Part shown: piece after piece, positions 44,200 through 53,487 of the stretch
Numbering within the stretch: the stretch's first letter is position 1
Layout of the letters: each line of letters begins with the position of its first letter
DNA from: Chitinophaga dinghuensis
GTDB lineage: Bacteria; Bacteroidota; Bacteroidia; Chitinophagales; Chitinophagaceae
NCBI RefSeq assembly: GCF_003259435.1
Contig: NZ_QLMA01000003.1
Location: forward strand, 558,001 to 622,000
Direction: 5' to 3'
Length of the DNA: 64,000 nucleotides
Notes under the pieces: generated by a model
Database searches by the model: none
The model's input: only the letters and a program-made list of their open reading frames with translations
Told to the model about the DNA's origin: nothing
Position numbers and translations under genes: made by a program

Positions 44200-45525
44200 A
44201 TGGCTATTGTAGAACTGGTAATGCCGAAAATGGGGGAGAGCATCATGGAAGCTACCATCCTGCGTTGGCATAAAAAGCCGGGAGATCACGTAAAAGTGGA
44301 TGAAACCGTGCTGGAAATTGCTACCGACAAGGTGGACAGCGAAGTTCCTTCTGTTGCAGAAGGCGAAATTGCTGAGATCCTGTTTTCTGAGAACGATGTA
44401 GTTCCAGTTGGAACTGTAATCGCCCGCATTAATACCAATGCCGAAGCCGGCGCTAATACGGCTCCTGCTGCCCCTGTAACTACTGAACCGAAATTTACGG
44501 CTGCACCTGTTCCCGTGGCAGCTGCACCCGCCGAAGCCACTCCTGCGCCAGCCGCTGGTGGTACCCGTTTCTATTCCCCGTTGGTGCTTACCATTGCCCA
44601 ACAAGAAGGTGTTAGCTTCGCCGAAATGGAGAAAATCCCAGGTAGCGGTACCGAAGGAAGAGTAACCAAAAAGGATATCCTGCAATATGTGGCCGACCGT
44701 AAGGAAGGTAAAGTAACTGCGGAAGTAGTTACTCCAGCTGCTCCGGCGCCAGCCGCCGCTGCTGCACAACGCCCGGCTGCAACGCCTGCGACTGTGGTTT
44801 CTCCTACCTATAGCGGTAATGTGGAAATCATTGAAATGGATCGTATGCGTAAACTGATTGCCAATCACATGGTGATGAGCAAGCAGGTAAGCCCGCACGT
44901 GACCAGCTTCGCAGAGGCAGATGTAACCAATATGGTGAAATGGCGCGATCGCATGAAAGGTGAGTTCGAAAAGAGAGAAGGGGAGAAGTTAACCTTCACA
45001 CCACTCTTCATCGAGGCTATCGTGAAATGTATCAAACGTTTCCCACTGATCAACTGCTCCCTCGATGGCGATAAGATCATTATCAAGAAAGATATCAACG
45101 TGGGTATGGCGACTGCATTACCTAGCGGTAACCTGATCGTTCCGGTTATTAAATATGCAGACCAGCTGAACCTGGTAGGTATTACCAAACAGGTGAATAG
45201 CCTGGCCAACGCCGCACGTAACAATAAATTGAAACCAGAAGATACCCAGAGCGGTACCTTTACATTGACCAACGTAGGTACTTTCGGTAGCCTGATGGGT
45301 ACTCCTATCATTAACCAGCCACAGGTAGCTATCCTGGCGGTAGGCGCCATCAAGAAGCGTCCGGTAGTAATTGAGACCGAACAGGGCGACAGTATTGCGA
45401 TCAGACATATGATGTACCTGTCCATGTCTTACGATCACCGTATTGTTGACGGCTCTCTCGGCGCTACCTTCCTGACTGCTGTAGCACAGGAACTGGAAAA
45501 CTTCGATCCGAAAAGAGGTATTTAA
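44200..45525 (+). CDS. 2-oxo acid dehydrogenase E2 (dihydrolipoamide acyltransferase)
   Basis: Core subunit of a 2-oxo acid dehydrogenase complex. From ATG 44200 it is 441 residues. A lipoyl domain (1-78) carries the modified Lys44 in EIATDKVDSEV. A Pro/Ala-rich linker follows, then a peripheral subunit-binding domain (about 125-165: RFYSPLVLTIAQQEGV, GSGTEGRVTKKDIL). A second Ala/Pro linker leads to the acyltransferase domain, with catalytic His in SMSYDHRIVDG. One lipoyl domain and the GTEGRVTKKD pattern resemble branched-chain or 2-oxoglutarate E2 proteins of Bacteroidota. E1 and E3 genes are not adjacent, so the substrate (pyruvate, branched-chain or 2-oxoglutarate) is undecided. An in-frame TTG at 44155 is rejected. 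Confidence 0.9.
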   Translation: MAIVELVMPKMGESIMEATILRWHKKPGDHVKVDETVLEIATDKVDSEVPSVAEGEIAEILFSENDVVPVGTVIARINTNAEAGANTAPAAPVTTEPKFTAAPVPVAAAPAEATPAPAAGGTRFYSPLVLTIAQQEGVSFAEMEKIPGSGTEGRVTKKDILQYVADRKEGKVTAEVVTPAAPAPAAAAAQRPAATPATVVSPTYSGNVEIIEMDRMRKLIANHMVMSKQVSPHVTSFAEADVTNMVKWRDRMKGEFEKREGEKLTFTPLFIEAIVKCIKRFPLINCSLDGDKIIIKKDINVGMATALPSGNLIVPVIKYADQLNLVGITKQVNSLANAARNNKLKPEDTQSGTFTLTNVGTFGSLMGTPIINQPQVAILAVGAIKKRPVVIETEQGDSIAIRHMMYLSMSYDHRIVDGSLGATFLTAVAQELENFDPKRGI

Positions 45526-45568
45526 TATATCAGGTAGATGCAGGTTGCGCATCCAGCGCGAACGCATG

Positions 45569-45623
45569 TATCAACATAAAAAAAACTCGTCATTGTAAAT
45601 GACGAGTTTTTTTTATGTTGATA
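45569..45623. terminator. Perfect 26-bp bidirectional terminator
   Basis: A perfect inverted repeat with 26-bp arms and a 3-nt loop (GTA, 45595-45597). Its core is ACTCGTCATT / AATGACGAGT flanked by A8 / T8, so each strand carries a U-run inside the stem. It lies between the convergent E2 and RRM genes. Confidence 0.88.
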
Positions 45624-45644
45624 ATCAATGATTTATTGCATAAG

Positions 45645-45671
45645 AAAGGGAAGCCAATTTGGCCTCCCTTT
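45645..45671. terminator. Second hairpin next to the RRM gene
   Basis: A 13-bp inverted repeat with one wobble (AAAGGGAAGCCAA / TTGGCCTCCCTTT) lies 36 bp beyond the RRM stop. T7 follows on the plus strand; on the minus strand it would form the 3' end of the RRM mRNA. Confidence 0.6.
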
Positions 45672-45706
45672 AATTTTTTTAACAGCTTTACCGAGAAAAA
45701 AATGAC

Positions 45707-46036
45707 TTAGTAGCGTCCACCGCGATCGCCGCGAGGACCACCATATCCTCCGCCACCACGATTGTTTCCACCACCTCTGAAATTATTGTTCGGTTGTTTT
45801 GGTCTTGCTTCGTTTACCGTGATTTGTTTGCCGTCAATCTCACTGCCATTCAAACTTTCCATAGCCTTAGCTCCTTCTTCCTGATTAGGCATTTCCACGA
45901 AACCGAAACCGCGTGAGCGACCAGTTTCATGGTCCTTGATGATCTTAGCGGAGGTAACCTCTCCAAATTCGCTGAAAATCTGATGAAGATCTTCATCGTT
46001 CAACCTGTAATGAAGGTTGGCTACGTAAATGTTCAT
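45707..46036 (-). CDS. RNA-binding protein with one RRM and a Gly-rich tail
   Basis: A 109-residue protein of the small bacterial RRM family. The RNA recognition motif covers residues 1-78 with RNP2 as NIYVANL (2-8) and RNP1 as RSRGFGFVEM (near 40-49). The tail (NNNFRGGGNNRGGGGYGGP to RGGRY) is an RGG-box-like Gly/Arg-rich segment. Such proteins are common in cyanobacteria and Bacteroidota, where they bind U-rich mRNA, and some respond to cold or growth phase. It is a single-gene unit. Two hairpins lie beyond its 3' end. Confidence 0.93.
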   Translation of the reverse strand: MNIYVANLHYRLNDEDLHQIFSEFGEVTSAKIIKDHETGRSRGFGFVEMPNQEEGAKAMESLNGSEIDGKQITVNEARPKQPNNNFRGGGNNRGGGGYGGPRGDRGGRY

Positions 46037-46230
46037 GTTAACTGAATTAAAAAAATGAAAAATAATATACTGAAGATATGAAAATTAAGCTAATAAAAAA
46101 GGTAGGATAAGAAAATATTCATCTTTTTTATGTTTTTTTATACATGCTAATCCCTTAAATCCCCTCCCAGCTTCGCTTTATATGCAATAAAAAAATTATT
46201 TTCAAAACCCCTTTACCATGAATTTTAGGA

Positions 46231-46238
46231 TATTTTTG
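46231..46238 (+). promoter_or_regulatory. -7 promoter element of the 46288 gene
   Basis: TATTTTTG is an exact TAnnTTTG match, 49 bp before the ATG at 46288. The rest of the 251-bp gap (46037-46287) is AT-rich and holds no gene. Confidence 0.45.
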
Positions 46239-46287
46239 CCAGTTTTTATTCGTAATTTAATAGTAGAATCCATTAAATTATTTTTTT

Positions 46288-46998
46288 ATGGGAGCCTTGA
46301 GCGATACCTGGTTTGCAGACGGCTACATAGACTTTGAGCTGAAAAAATATACGCTGCTCGCATATCTCCAGGACATCAACCGTTACTTCAACGAACATAA
46401 ACTTTATCCGCAGTTGGCGGATATCATCTTCCACTATAATAACCTGGTGGCATTTCGTGATAACAAACAGTTTCTTCAGCAAAGTTTTCCAAAGAAACTC
46501 TCTGCTATCAACCTGGAAAAGCTACAGCTGCTCTATGAACAAATCATAGCTGATGATGAGTTAATGCAGGAAATGGAAGAAATCATTGAGTATGCCATGA
46601 AAGAAATGAATGGCACCATTAAAGATGGAACAGAACTCTATGAATTTGTGGAAGGGCGCTTAAATATATCCCCGGTTGGCCTGGTACCACTGGAAACCGG
46701 TGAGGGATACATGCTGCTTATCGATGGCCGGTACAGGGAAACACTTGTATACAACTATCGACTGACCATCTTCGAAAGGCATGATGAGAAATTCCGAGGA
46801 ATCCATATGCATTACATGGACTCCTACAATAAAGATCTGATGCACACCTGCGAATATATCAAAGGACAGCTGATCCGGCAGTACCAGCAGCTACCCAATC
46901 CCGCAGTGTACTGCGTGGAAACAAAGTTAGTACTGCCGATTAATGAAACATTATTGCCGGTGGCGAAAAGAAGCCTGGTGAAGTTTATTGCCGCCTGA
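46288..46998 (+). CDS. Conserved hypothetical protein, unassigned
   Basis: A 236-residue soluble, mostly acidic protein without signal peptide or membrane helix. The N-terminal half is helical (YIDFELKKYTLLAYLQDI, LEKLQLLYEQIIADDELM). The C-terminal half is beta-rich (GYMLLIDGRYRETLVYNY, FRGIHMHYMDS). I cannot name the family. A consensus -7 element lies upstream and it converges with the DUF4230 gene: the two stops touch without overlap. Codon use and composition look like a genuine core gene. Confidence 0.7.
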   Translation: MGALSDTWFADGYIDFELKKYTLLAYLQDINRYFNEHKLYPQLADIIFHYNNLVAFRDNKQFLQQSFPKKLSAINLEKLQLLYEQIIADDELMQEMEEIIEYAMKEMNGTIKDGTELYEFVEGRLNISPVGLVPLETGEGYMLLIDGRYRETLVYNYRLTIFERHDEKFRGIHMHYMDSYNKDLMHTCEYIKGQLIRQYQQLPNPAVYCVETKLVLPINETLLPVAKRSLVKFIAA

Positions 46999-47631
46999 TT
47001 ATGGCAGTTTAGGATTATTGACAACATGTACAGTATCCCCTTCAAAACGTACCTCCAGAGTATGATCCTTCAGGAAAGGGGCATAATATTCCCGCATAAT
47101 AGCGATAATCTTGTTTTTGGAACGCTGTATATAAACAGGACTGCTTTCCAGTTGCGCCCGGGAAGTCTGGTATAGTTTCTTCTGAACCCCAGTATAAGTT
47201 TCATCATCCTGGGAGAGGAGCCACCCTTTACGGTTGGCGGTTTCCATTTTGTCTACCTTTAATTCGTAACTGAGTAGTTTGGGAGACGGAAGCTCCACTA
47301 TGATATGTTTCTGCGCAATGCTAACCTTAAAATTATTCTCGGTGATATCCACGCCATATTTTGCTTCATATGGAATCGTTACCCAGACCGTATTTTCAAG
47401 GAATGTTTTTTTAAGATTATCCGTCCAGTCGCTGGAACCTTCCTCCAGGTTGCTCCGTTTGATACTGGCACTGCCCTGCACATCCAGACTGGAGAGTTCT
47501 GCTATCTCCTTTACAATAGTGCTGTTGGAGATAATCTGCTGACTGATGTTCTTATTGCCAAAAAAGCGGCCCAGCCAGAACATCAGCATGGCAACTACCA
47601 CAAATACAACTATGTAAATAATCTTCTTCAT
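46999..47631 (-). CDS. DUF4230 membrane-anchored protein
   Basis: A 210-residue protein with one N-terminal membrane helix (IIYIVVFVVVAMLMFWLGRFF, about 3-23) and an extracytoplasmic domain of the DUF4230 type. That domain begins around SNSTIVKEIAELSSLDVQGSAS and contains TVWVTIPYEAKYGVDI and KHIIVELPSPKLLSYEL. The family is widespread in Bacteroidota and Firmicutes and has no known function. The ATG at 47631 is chosen because it precedes the helix; a longer frame from 47697 adds an unlikely leader. Confidence 0.8.
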   Translation of the reverse strand: MKKIIYIVVFVVVAMLMFWLGRFFGNKNISQQIISNSTIVKEIAELSSLDVQGSASIKRSNLEEGSSDWTDNLKKTFLENTVWVTIPYEAKYGVDITENNFKVSIAQKHIIVELPSPKLLSYELKVDKMETANRKGWLLSQDDETYTGVQKKLYQTSRAQLESSPVYIQRSKNKIIAIMREYYAPFLKDHTLEVRFEGDTVHVVNNPKLP

Positions 47632-47708
47632 AACTGAAAGATAAAGAAAGATACCATGTAATCCATGCCAGTACCAGGTTGGTACGGCTCTAAACAAAGA
47701 CTATGCGC

Positions 47709-48212
47709 TTATCGCGTAAGTTCGCCAATCAGGGCGGTATGCTGCGGATATGCTGCCTGAAGAGCAGATCTGTCGGCCAGCTCAAAATCCGCGAAATCAA
47801 AACCCGGAGCTACCGTACAACCAGTTAAGGAAAAACCACCCGGAACTTCTGTACGGGAAGCAAACCAGTTACCCGCAGTAATGATTACCTGCAGACTTTC
47901 CCCTTTATCAATATCCCTTCCCAGTTTATGGGTGATTAGGTTTCCTCCCGGCTCCACTTCATAAATGGTGAGGGTAGTACCATCATAGAAATGCCAGATT
48001 TCATCGGCAGCGATGCGATGAAATGCGGAGAACTCTCCATATTCCAGCAGGAAATAGATACAAGTGGAGGCATTGCGGTTGCCAGACATACCCGCAGGAA
48101 GGGTGCTCATGTCCAGCATCCATTCAGAACGGTATGTTTCCCGAAAGGCGCCGCCTTCTACATGTGACTGCAATTGCAGCTTTTCCCGCCACCAGTTAGC
48201 AGAATATTGCAT
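47709..48212 (-). CDS. Cupin-fold protein (DUF985)
   Basis: A 167-residue protein that is a single cupin barrel of the DUF985 family. The opening HVEGGAFRETYRSEWMLDM, then TCIYFLLEYGEFSAFHRIAADEIWHFYDG with likely metal-binding His and Glu residues, and TEVPGGFSLTGCTVAPGFDFADFEL are family hallmarks. Relatives include sugar epimerase-like and plant-like cupins, but the reaction is unknown. It has no signal peptide, so is cytoplasmic. It is separated by 44 bp from the GNAT gene upstream and 77 bp from the DUF4230 gene downstream, all leftward. Confidence 0.85.
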   Translation of the reverse strand: MQYSANWWREKLQLQSHVEGGAFRETYRSEWMLDMSTLPAGMSGNRNASTCIYFLLEYGEFSAFHRIAADEIWHFYDGTTLTIYEVEPGGNLITHKLGRDIDKGESLQVIITAGNWFASRTEVPGGFSLTGCTVAPGFDFADFELADRSALQAAYPQHTALIGELTR

Positions 48213-48256
48213 AGGTTCTAAGATTGAGACCGGGAAGGTATGTAAAAAGGCTGTCT

Positions 48257-48709
48257 TTAAGAGGATTTTTTCGTATATGGATTAGCGTAACTGAGGTTCA
48301 TCAGTTTGCTCGTGTCTTCCAGCGGTCCAAATCCAAATTGCTTATATAAGCCATGTGCATCAGAAGTCATTAGCATCCAACGGCGTAAGCCCTGGAGGGA
48401 AGGATAATCCATAATGGTGCGCATGAGAAACTTCGAGAGGCCCTTGCCGCGCCATTCCGGCAGTACAAATACATCTGCCAGGTAGGCAAATGATGCCTGG
48501 TCTGTGATAAGTCGCGCAAAACCAATCTGGTCAGTGCCATGGTATAGCCCGAAGCAAAGCGATCCGGCAATACATTTTTCCACGAGTTCCTTCGGAATAT
48601 CCTGTGCCCAGTAAGACGCTGTGCTGAGGAATTGATGAATCAGGTCAACATTCAGTTTATCAGTATCCGTGGAGATACTATATGGGCCTTCGTAAAATGT
48701 GGTAGTCAT
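48257..48709 (-). CDS. GNAT-family N-acetyltransferase
   Basis: A 150-residue acyltransferase that uses acetyl-CoA to acetylate an amine. The fold is complete: beta strands around GLYHGTDQIGFARLITDQASFAYLADVFV, the pyrophosphate-binding loop LPEWRGKGLSKFLM (Q/R-x-x-G-x-G/A form) and a C-terminal YKQFGFGPLED block. The substrate cannot be deduced. The ATG at 48709 is preferred to an upstream one at 48736. It lies 43 bp downstream of the AraC-type regulator, in the same orientation. Confidence 0.88.
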   Translation of the reverse strand: MTTTFYEGPYSISTDTDKLNVDLIHQFLSTASYWAQDIPKELVEKCIAGSLCFGLYHGTDQIGFARLITDQASFAYLADVFVLPEWRGKGLSKFLMRTIMDYPSLQGLRRWMLMTSDAHGLYKQFGFGPLEDTSKLMNLSYANPYTKKSS

Positions 48710-48752
48710 AGTGAAGTGGCTTTTACGAAGGCCCAATTTACGTTATAAATTA

Positions 48753-49592
48753 TCAACTGGCAACGGCTACCTGTAGTCGGTTACCGGTATGCATATGTGC
48801 AATAGTGGTGGCTACAGGCTCAAAATAATCCGGAAGATCCCCGTTGAACAAGAGATAATCCTTTACAAACATGGCCTGATTATAATAATTATTCCTGGAC
48901 ATATTTACCTGCCACTGTGGGAAATTCATCTGTTGTAAAGATTTCAAAGCTGTCTTGAATCGCACCATGCGGGTAAACAGCTGGGGCGGTAACCCGGTAA
49001 CGGTAGTGAATACACGCTCCATAGTGGGGCGCGACAAATGAAATATATGCGCCAGCTCTTCCAGGCCTACGTTTCCTTTTCGGGCTACCAGGTAATCAAC
49101 CATCTCATCTACCTGGCGGAGAGAGCGACTTCCCGCTTCCAGGCAATTACGATAGGCGCTGTTCAGCATTGAAATAATACCGTCTGGCTGCCGCGCAGTT
49201 GCCAGATTAGCCGCCAGGTCCTGCCACATGTTAGTGGAGCAGGTATCCAGATTGCGGAAATAATTGGTAAAAGAAGGCATGTCAATTCCCAGCAATTTGT
49301 AACAGCCGTAAGCATTCAGCTGTACAATCACAATTTTTACGGGTCCTTTCACCTGCAACTGACAAGCGCAGGTAAAATGCCCAATTACTGAGTTGGCTGG
49401 GAGCGTATAAGCGGGATGGTTGGTTGGCTTCACCGTGGCTTCGCCCTGCTGGATAAAGGCCATGTACTGGTCGCCAAGGGCAAATAAGCTTTGTGGTAAC
49501 TGAATAATGCCACGGGTATTGTCTTCCCAATAGTAATACTGCTTAACATAGGGACGCAATGCGTCTTCCGGTTGGAAAATATGGAAGTTCAT
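48753..49592 (-). CDS. AraC-family transcriptional regulator
   Basis: A 279-residue regulator with an N-terminal effector-sensing half (RPYVKQYYYWEDNTRGIIQLPQ, a DUF6597-like start) and a C-terminal AraC helix-turn-helix. The first HTH reads NVGLEELAHIFHLSRPTMERVFTTVTG, then LPPQLFTRMVRFKTALKSL leads to the second. The effector is unknown. It may control the adjacent GNAT and cupin genes, which follow in the same direction; this is inferred only from position. An in-frame GTG at 49598 is the alternative start. Confidence 0.88.
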   Translation of the reverse strand: MNFHIFQPEDALRPYVKQYYYWEDNTRGIIQLPQSLFALGDQYMAFIQQGEATVKPTNHPAYTLPANSVIGHFTCACQLQVKGPVKIVIVQLNAYGCYKLLGIDMPSFTNYFRNLDTCSTNMWQDLAANLATARQPDGIISMLNSAYRNCLEAGSRSLRQVDEMVDYLVARKGNVGLEELAHIFHLSRPTMERVFTTVTGLPPQLFTRMVRFKTALKSLQQMNFPQWQVNMSRNNYYNQAMFVKDYLLFNGDLPDYFEPVATTIAHMHTGNRLQVAVAS

Positions 49593-49762
49593 AGGCACGA
49601 TGTTTCTGGTTTAATAGGATATTACTAGCATAGGCCCAGGCTTACCTAGGGTAAGTCGGCAGGGTAAATATATGTTAAAAAATATATAATTATTATTTTT
49701 TTATTACATGTGAAGTGTTTTGTAATATGGATGAGTTCGATAATGTGTAACCGAAGAATGCC

Positions 49763-49809
49763 AAAATAATAAAGCCGGCGCTATCTGGTAGTGCCGGCTT
49801 TATTATTTT
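49763..49809. terminator. Terminator of the large S9 peptidase gene
   Basis: A hairpin with 17-bp matching arms (AAAATAATAAAGCCGGC / GCCGGCTTTATTATTTT), a G/T mismatch, a further CTA / TAG pairing and a 5-nt loop. It lies 15 bp past the leftward S9 gene stop. Confidence 0.82.
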
Positions 49810-49823
49810 AAGCTAAAGGAATT

Positions 49824-52670
49824 TTATTTCGTGAGTTCAAAGCCCCAGTTAATACCTTTCTCTGTAGCGGGAACGCCTGATTCCATCCATTCAGGAGCTG
49901 GCGCGCCTTTCAGGAAATGGTCGAAGAACTGTTGTTCTCTGCGGGAGATATCTTTACGGTTCTGACGCTGTACCAGGTTATGTGCTTCATTGTTGTAGTT
50001 CAGCATCCAAACCGGTTTACCCAGTCTGCGCAGCCCGGTGAACATTTCAATACCCTGATACCAAGGTACTGCCCCGTCGGCGTCATTGGCCATGATGGTG
50101 ATAGGAGTATTCACTTTAGGCAAGGAGAACAGCGGTGAGTTCTGTATGTACAGATCTTGTTTTTCCCAGAGGGTAGCGCCGATACGGCTTTGGCTTCTCT
50201 CATACTGGAACTGTCTGTTCATACCACTTTCCCAACGGATACCGCCATAAGCGCTGGTCATGTTGGCTACTGGCGCACCTGCCCATGCAGCCGCAAAGAT
50301 GTTGGTTTGGGTAATCAGATAAGCAACCTGATAACCGCCCCAGCTCTGGCCCTGGATACCCATATGTTTACCGTCTACGTATGGCTGTTTGGCCATATCT
50401 TCCGCAGCACTTACGATATAATCATATGCGCTCTTGCCTGGATAACCATCTTCGTAAGTGATATCTGGTGCGAAGACCAGGTAACCGCGACTTACAAAGA
50501 AGCTAATATTCAGGCGGGAAGGGGTAGGAGCGGGTGGATTGTAGCCATACAGGCCATCTGTCAGCTTCTCATAGAAATAGAAGATAACAGGATATTTTTT
50601 GTTTGGATTGAAATCTTCCGGTTTGTAGAGGATACCTTCTGCTTTTTTGCCGCTGAAAGTAGTCCACTTGTATAATTCGGCAGTACCCCAATTGAAATCT
50701 TTCTGCTGAGGATTGGTATTGCTCAGTTGCTCTGCTTTGCTGATATCAGCTCCTGCAAAGATGTTGGGAGAGTTTACATAGCTGGCTTTTACAAAAGTAT
50801 ATACGTCAGCATTTTTAGCTTTTGCCAGATCTGTGTAGCTGTTAGGAGTCAATACGATCTCTTTTGGTTGCGCTGCTTTTCCTTTTGCACCAGGCAACTG
50901 CAGAGAGAAGTAGCCATTGTATTTGGTGGTGTCGGAGAAGGCGGTGAGGATGCGGGTCTGTCCTGGTTTCAGGAAGCGCTCTTCTTCATCCAGGCGAACC
51001 ATGCGGAAACGGATACCGTGTTGACGGCCATAACTGCTGGTGATATTTACTGGCGCTTTTTCTCCGGAAGGGTCCAGCTGCCATATATCGTAACGGTCAT
51101 AGATCAGTACATGACTGTCATTTTCCATCCAGCCTGCAAGTCCGTATGCTTCTGGAGAATCCGGATGATCGTCTTCTTCATCATAGACTTTCACAGGTAC
51201 ATTTTTGCTGATATCTGCGAGTTTACCGGTTTCGTTATTGTAAGCCCACCAGTGTTGTCCTTGCAGATCATACCAGATGGTATATTTTCCTTTCGGAGAA
51301 ATGGAGTACATGCCATCGAGTTTGCTTTTAATCTCTTTTCTGCTACCATCGGTCACATTAACGAGATAAGCTGTTTTCAGGGTACGGCCTACCCATTGCA
51401 TTTGTACACGTTCTCCTTTATCGGTATAGCCCAGTGCAAAGTTGCTGTTGCCCTGATCTGCGGGGATCACTGTTTCAAGATCTTTGTCGCCCAGTTGTAT
51501 CATGCGTTTGCTGGCAGGATAGTATACGGCGGCATAGTTTCTTTTCAGTTCTTTGTCGGCATTTTTCAACTGCATGGGTTGCAGGTAATCATCTTTATAG
51601 TTCCAGATATCCAGTTTTGCCACTTCGAAATCAACAATATTGGTATCCTTTACTGGCAGTACCGGTGCGGTACCGAAGAAGATACGTTGATTGTCTTTGC
51701 TGAAGGAAATGTTGCTATGTTGGCTAACTGTCCATTTGGTAGGGATGGCGCTGTTGCTTTTTTCTACTGCGATGTTTGCGCTGTCCATGCCTGGTTTGAA
51801 ATAATACAGGGCATAGAATTGCTGGAGGGATTTGGCGCTGTCGCGGGTAGCGAAGTAAGCGGCTTGTTCTCCTTTATCATCGAATGCGAATTGTTTGTAA
51901 TCGCCGTATCCTCTGCTCAGGGTGTCAGCTTTACGGGTGGCATTATGCCACAATAAAACGCCTGTTCTGGAGAGAGAATCTTTTTTATCGCTGTTGATAG
52001 CTACCAGTAAGTTGTTGCCTGGTTTGCTGATGGCATAGGCGCCGGCGTTCTTGATGGTATCTTGTTGTCCGGTCAGCAGTTGACGGATAATGAGTATACC
52101 ATTTTCGCTTTTATCGCCGCCTGGTTTATCATCGTCATCGGCGTCTGCATCTTTTTTGACATGCTTGGCTACCTTGCCTTTGGAGCTGTCTGCTGCAGGA
52201 GTAGGCGCTTCTGTGAGGAATGCCAGTAATCCGTTGCCTTTTTGAGGCGTTTTAAAGGATTTTACATTAGCCATTTTCACCAGTTGCCCAGTGGTCAGGT
52301 TGACGATGGCCATAGAATCCTTGGGCATTTCAGGCCCTTTCTTTTTCTTAATTTTAGCCTCCCTGGTATCCTTGAACAGTGGTTTGATGGCTGCGATCAC
52401 GAATTTGGAATCTTCGGTGATCACTGGCATATTACCACGGGGAATGATGATATCTTTCCCTGTTTTACGATCATGGATGATCAGGCGACCATCACCTTCC
52501 TGCGGATTAATGGTATAGGCAATCCATTGTCCGTCGTTACTGATAACTTTTGCTCCGGCAGATTCCCATCCATCGTACACGCTGTGATCCAGCGGTTTTT
52601 TGGATGGTTGTTGCGCATAGGTCATAAGGGCAGATCCCATTAAAAAGGAGCCCAGCATTAATTTTCTCAT
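49824..52670 (-). CDS. Secreted S9-family peptidase (prolyl oligopeptidase-like)
   Basis: A 948-residue exported serine peptidase. A signal peptide (MRKLMLGSFLMGSALMTYAQ) is followed by a long propeller domain (about 30-640) with an acidic insert (KKDADADDDDKPGG). The alpha/beta-hydrolase domain has the nucleophile Ser776 in GIQGQSWGGYQVAYL, Asp in MANDADGAVPWYQG and His in NNEAHNLV. FYFYEKLTDGLYGYNPPAP is typical of the large Bacteroidota S9 branch rather than DPP4 itself. The ATG at 52670 is preferred to a TTG at 52679. It likely degrades peptides in the periplasm, next to the SusCD-type uptake locus. Confidence 0.9.
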   Translation of the reverse strand: MRKLMLGSFLMGSALMTYAQQPSKKPLDHSVYDGWESAGAKVISNDGQWIAYTINPQEGDGRLIIHDRKTGKDIIIPRGNMPVITEDSKFVIAAIKPLFKDTREAKIKKKKGPEMPKDSMAIVNLTTGQLVKMANVKSFKTPQKGNGLLAFLTEAPTPAADSSKGKVAKHVKKDADADDDDKPGGDKSENGILIIRQLLTGQQDTIKNAGAYAISKPGNNLLVAINSDKKDSLSRTGVLLWHNATRKADTLSRGYGDYKQFAFDDKGEQAAYFATRDSAKSLQQFYALYYFKPGMDSANIAVEKSNSAIPTKWTVSQHSNISFSKDNQRIFFGTAPVLPVKDTNIVDFEVAKLDIWNYKDDYLQPMQLKNADKELKRNYAAVYYPASKRMIQLGDKDLETVIPADQGNSNFALGYTDKGERVQMQWVGRTLKTAYLVNVTDGSRKEIKSKLDGMYSISPKGKYTIWYDLQGQHWWAYNNETGKLADISKNVPVKVYDEEDDHPDSPEAYGLAGWMENDSHVLIYDRYDIWQLDPSGEKAPVNITSSYGRQHGIRFRMVRLDEEERFLKPGQTRILTAFSDTTKYNGYFSLQLPGAKGKAAQPKEIVLTPNSYTDLAKAKNADVYTFVKASYVNSPNIFAGADISKAEQLSNTNPQQKDFNWGTAELYKWTTFSGKKAEGILYKPEDFNPNKKYPVIFYFYEKLTDGLYGYNPPAPTPSRLNISFFVSRGYLVFAPDITYEDGYPGKSAYDYIVSAAEDMAKQPYVDGKHMGIQGQSWGGYQVAYLITQTNIFAAAWAGAPVANMTSAYGGIRWESGMNRQFQYERSQSRIGATLWEKQDLYIQNSPLFSLPKVNTPITIMANDADGAVPWYQGIEMFTGLRRLGKPVWMLNYNNEAHNLVQRQNRKDISRREQQFFDHFLKGAPAPEWMESGVPATEKGINWGFELTK

Positions 52671-52816
52671 AAGCGCCAATAATAGACTTTAGTTAAACGG
52701 GCTGAAATTACAAAACAGAACTGGTGTCTTCATAAAAAAAATGGATGAACGTCGTCGCGGCTTCATGGAAAGCCGGGGCATTTTCAATAGTTTTGGCCAA
52801 AAGTTCCCCCGAACCA

Positions 52817-53413
52817 ATGAACAACGCCACAACGGATACAGAGTTATTGTTGGGTATCTCTACCGGAGATGCAAAGGCTTTCAGGGTTTTTTTTGATACC
52901 AACCGGAAAAAATTATATGCATTTATTTTGCATATGGTGAAGTCGCGCGAGGTGGCAGAAGAAATTGTGATGGACGTCTTTATGCGTATCTGGCAGGGGA
53001 GGGATTTATTGCGACTGGTGGATAATATTGACGGATTTCTCTTTAAGGTAGCCTACAATAAATCGGTGGATTTTCTCCGGGCTGCCGCCCGTACGCCGGA
53101 GTTGGAGCAGGCCGTATGGGAAGAACTCCAGCCGGCCAGCGATGTACATGCCGATACGCGGTTGCTGTTGCGCGACTATGAGGAACGGTTGCGGGAGGCG
53201 ATGGAACTGCTGCCGCCAAAACGTAAACAAGTGTATCTACTGAGTCGCGAGCACGGGCTGTCTCACGACCAAATAGCGGATATGTTACATATTTCCAGGA
53301 ATACTGTCAACAACCATATCGTTACATCTCAACAGTTTATAAGAAATTACCTGGTGAAAAACCTGGATCTGGGAAGTACTGCATTTATCGCTTTTATCAT
53401 CAGCCGTATCTAG
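52817..53413 (+). CDS. ECF RNA polymerase sigma factor (SusC/FecR-linked)
   Basis: A 198-residue ECF sigma factor that directs RNA polymerase to the adjacent uptake genes. Region 2 includes FRVFFDTNRKKLYAFILHMVKSREVAEEIVMDVFMRIWQ (given in two parts around residues 25-65). Region 4 contains LLPPKRKQVYLLSREHGLSHDQIADMLHISRNTVNNHI, a helix-turn-helix for -35 recognition. The ATG at 52817 is chosen since earlier in-frame codons give an unconserved leader. It is followed after 74 bp by the FecR-type anti-sigma gene, the normal Bacteroidota arrangement. Confidence 0.92.
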   Translation: MNNATTDTELLLGISTGDAKAFRVFFDTNRKKLYAFILHMVKSREVAEEIVMDVFMRIWQGRDLLRLVDNIDGFLFKVAYNKSVDFLRAAARTPELEQAVWEELQPASDVHADTRLLLRDYEERLREAMELLPPKRKQVYLLSREHGLSHDQIADMLHISRNTVNNHIVTSQQFIRNYLVKNLDLGSTAFIAFIISRI

Positions 53414-53487
53414 CCATAAAATTTTTTTTTCGGTAGAATAGTTATACCGGTTAATTCTGTCGTCATTACTTATAAGAGCATCTTACA

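Noticed and set aside
44460..44800. Apparent Ala/Pro-coding repeats in the E2 gene
   Set aside because: These are the flexible linkers normal between lipoyl, binding and catalytic domains, not a tandem DNA repeat of separate interest.
50727..51956. 409-codon open frame on the plus strand across the large S9 peptidase
   Set aside because: Antisense shadow of a conserved gene whose catalytic motifs are intact on the minus strand; no recognisable domain in the translation.
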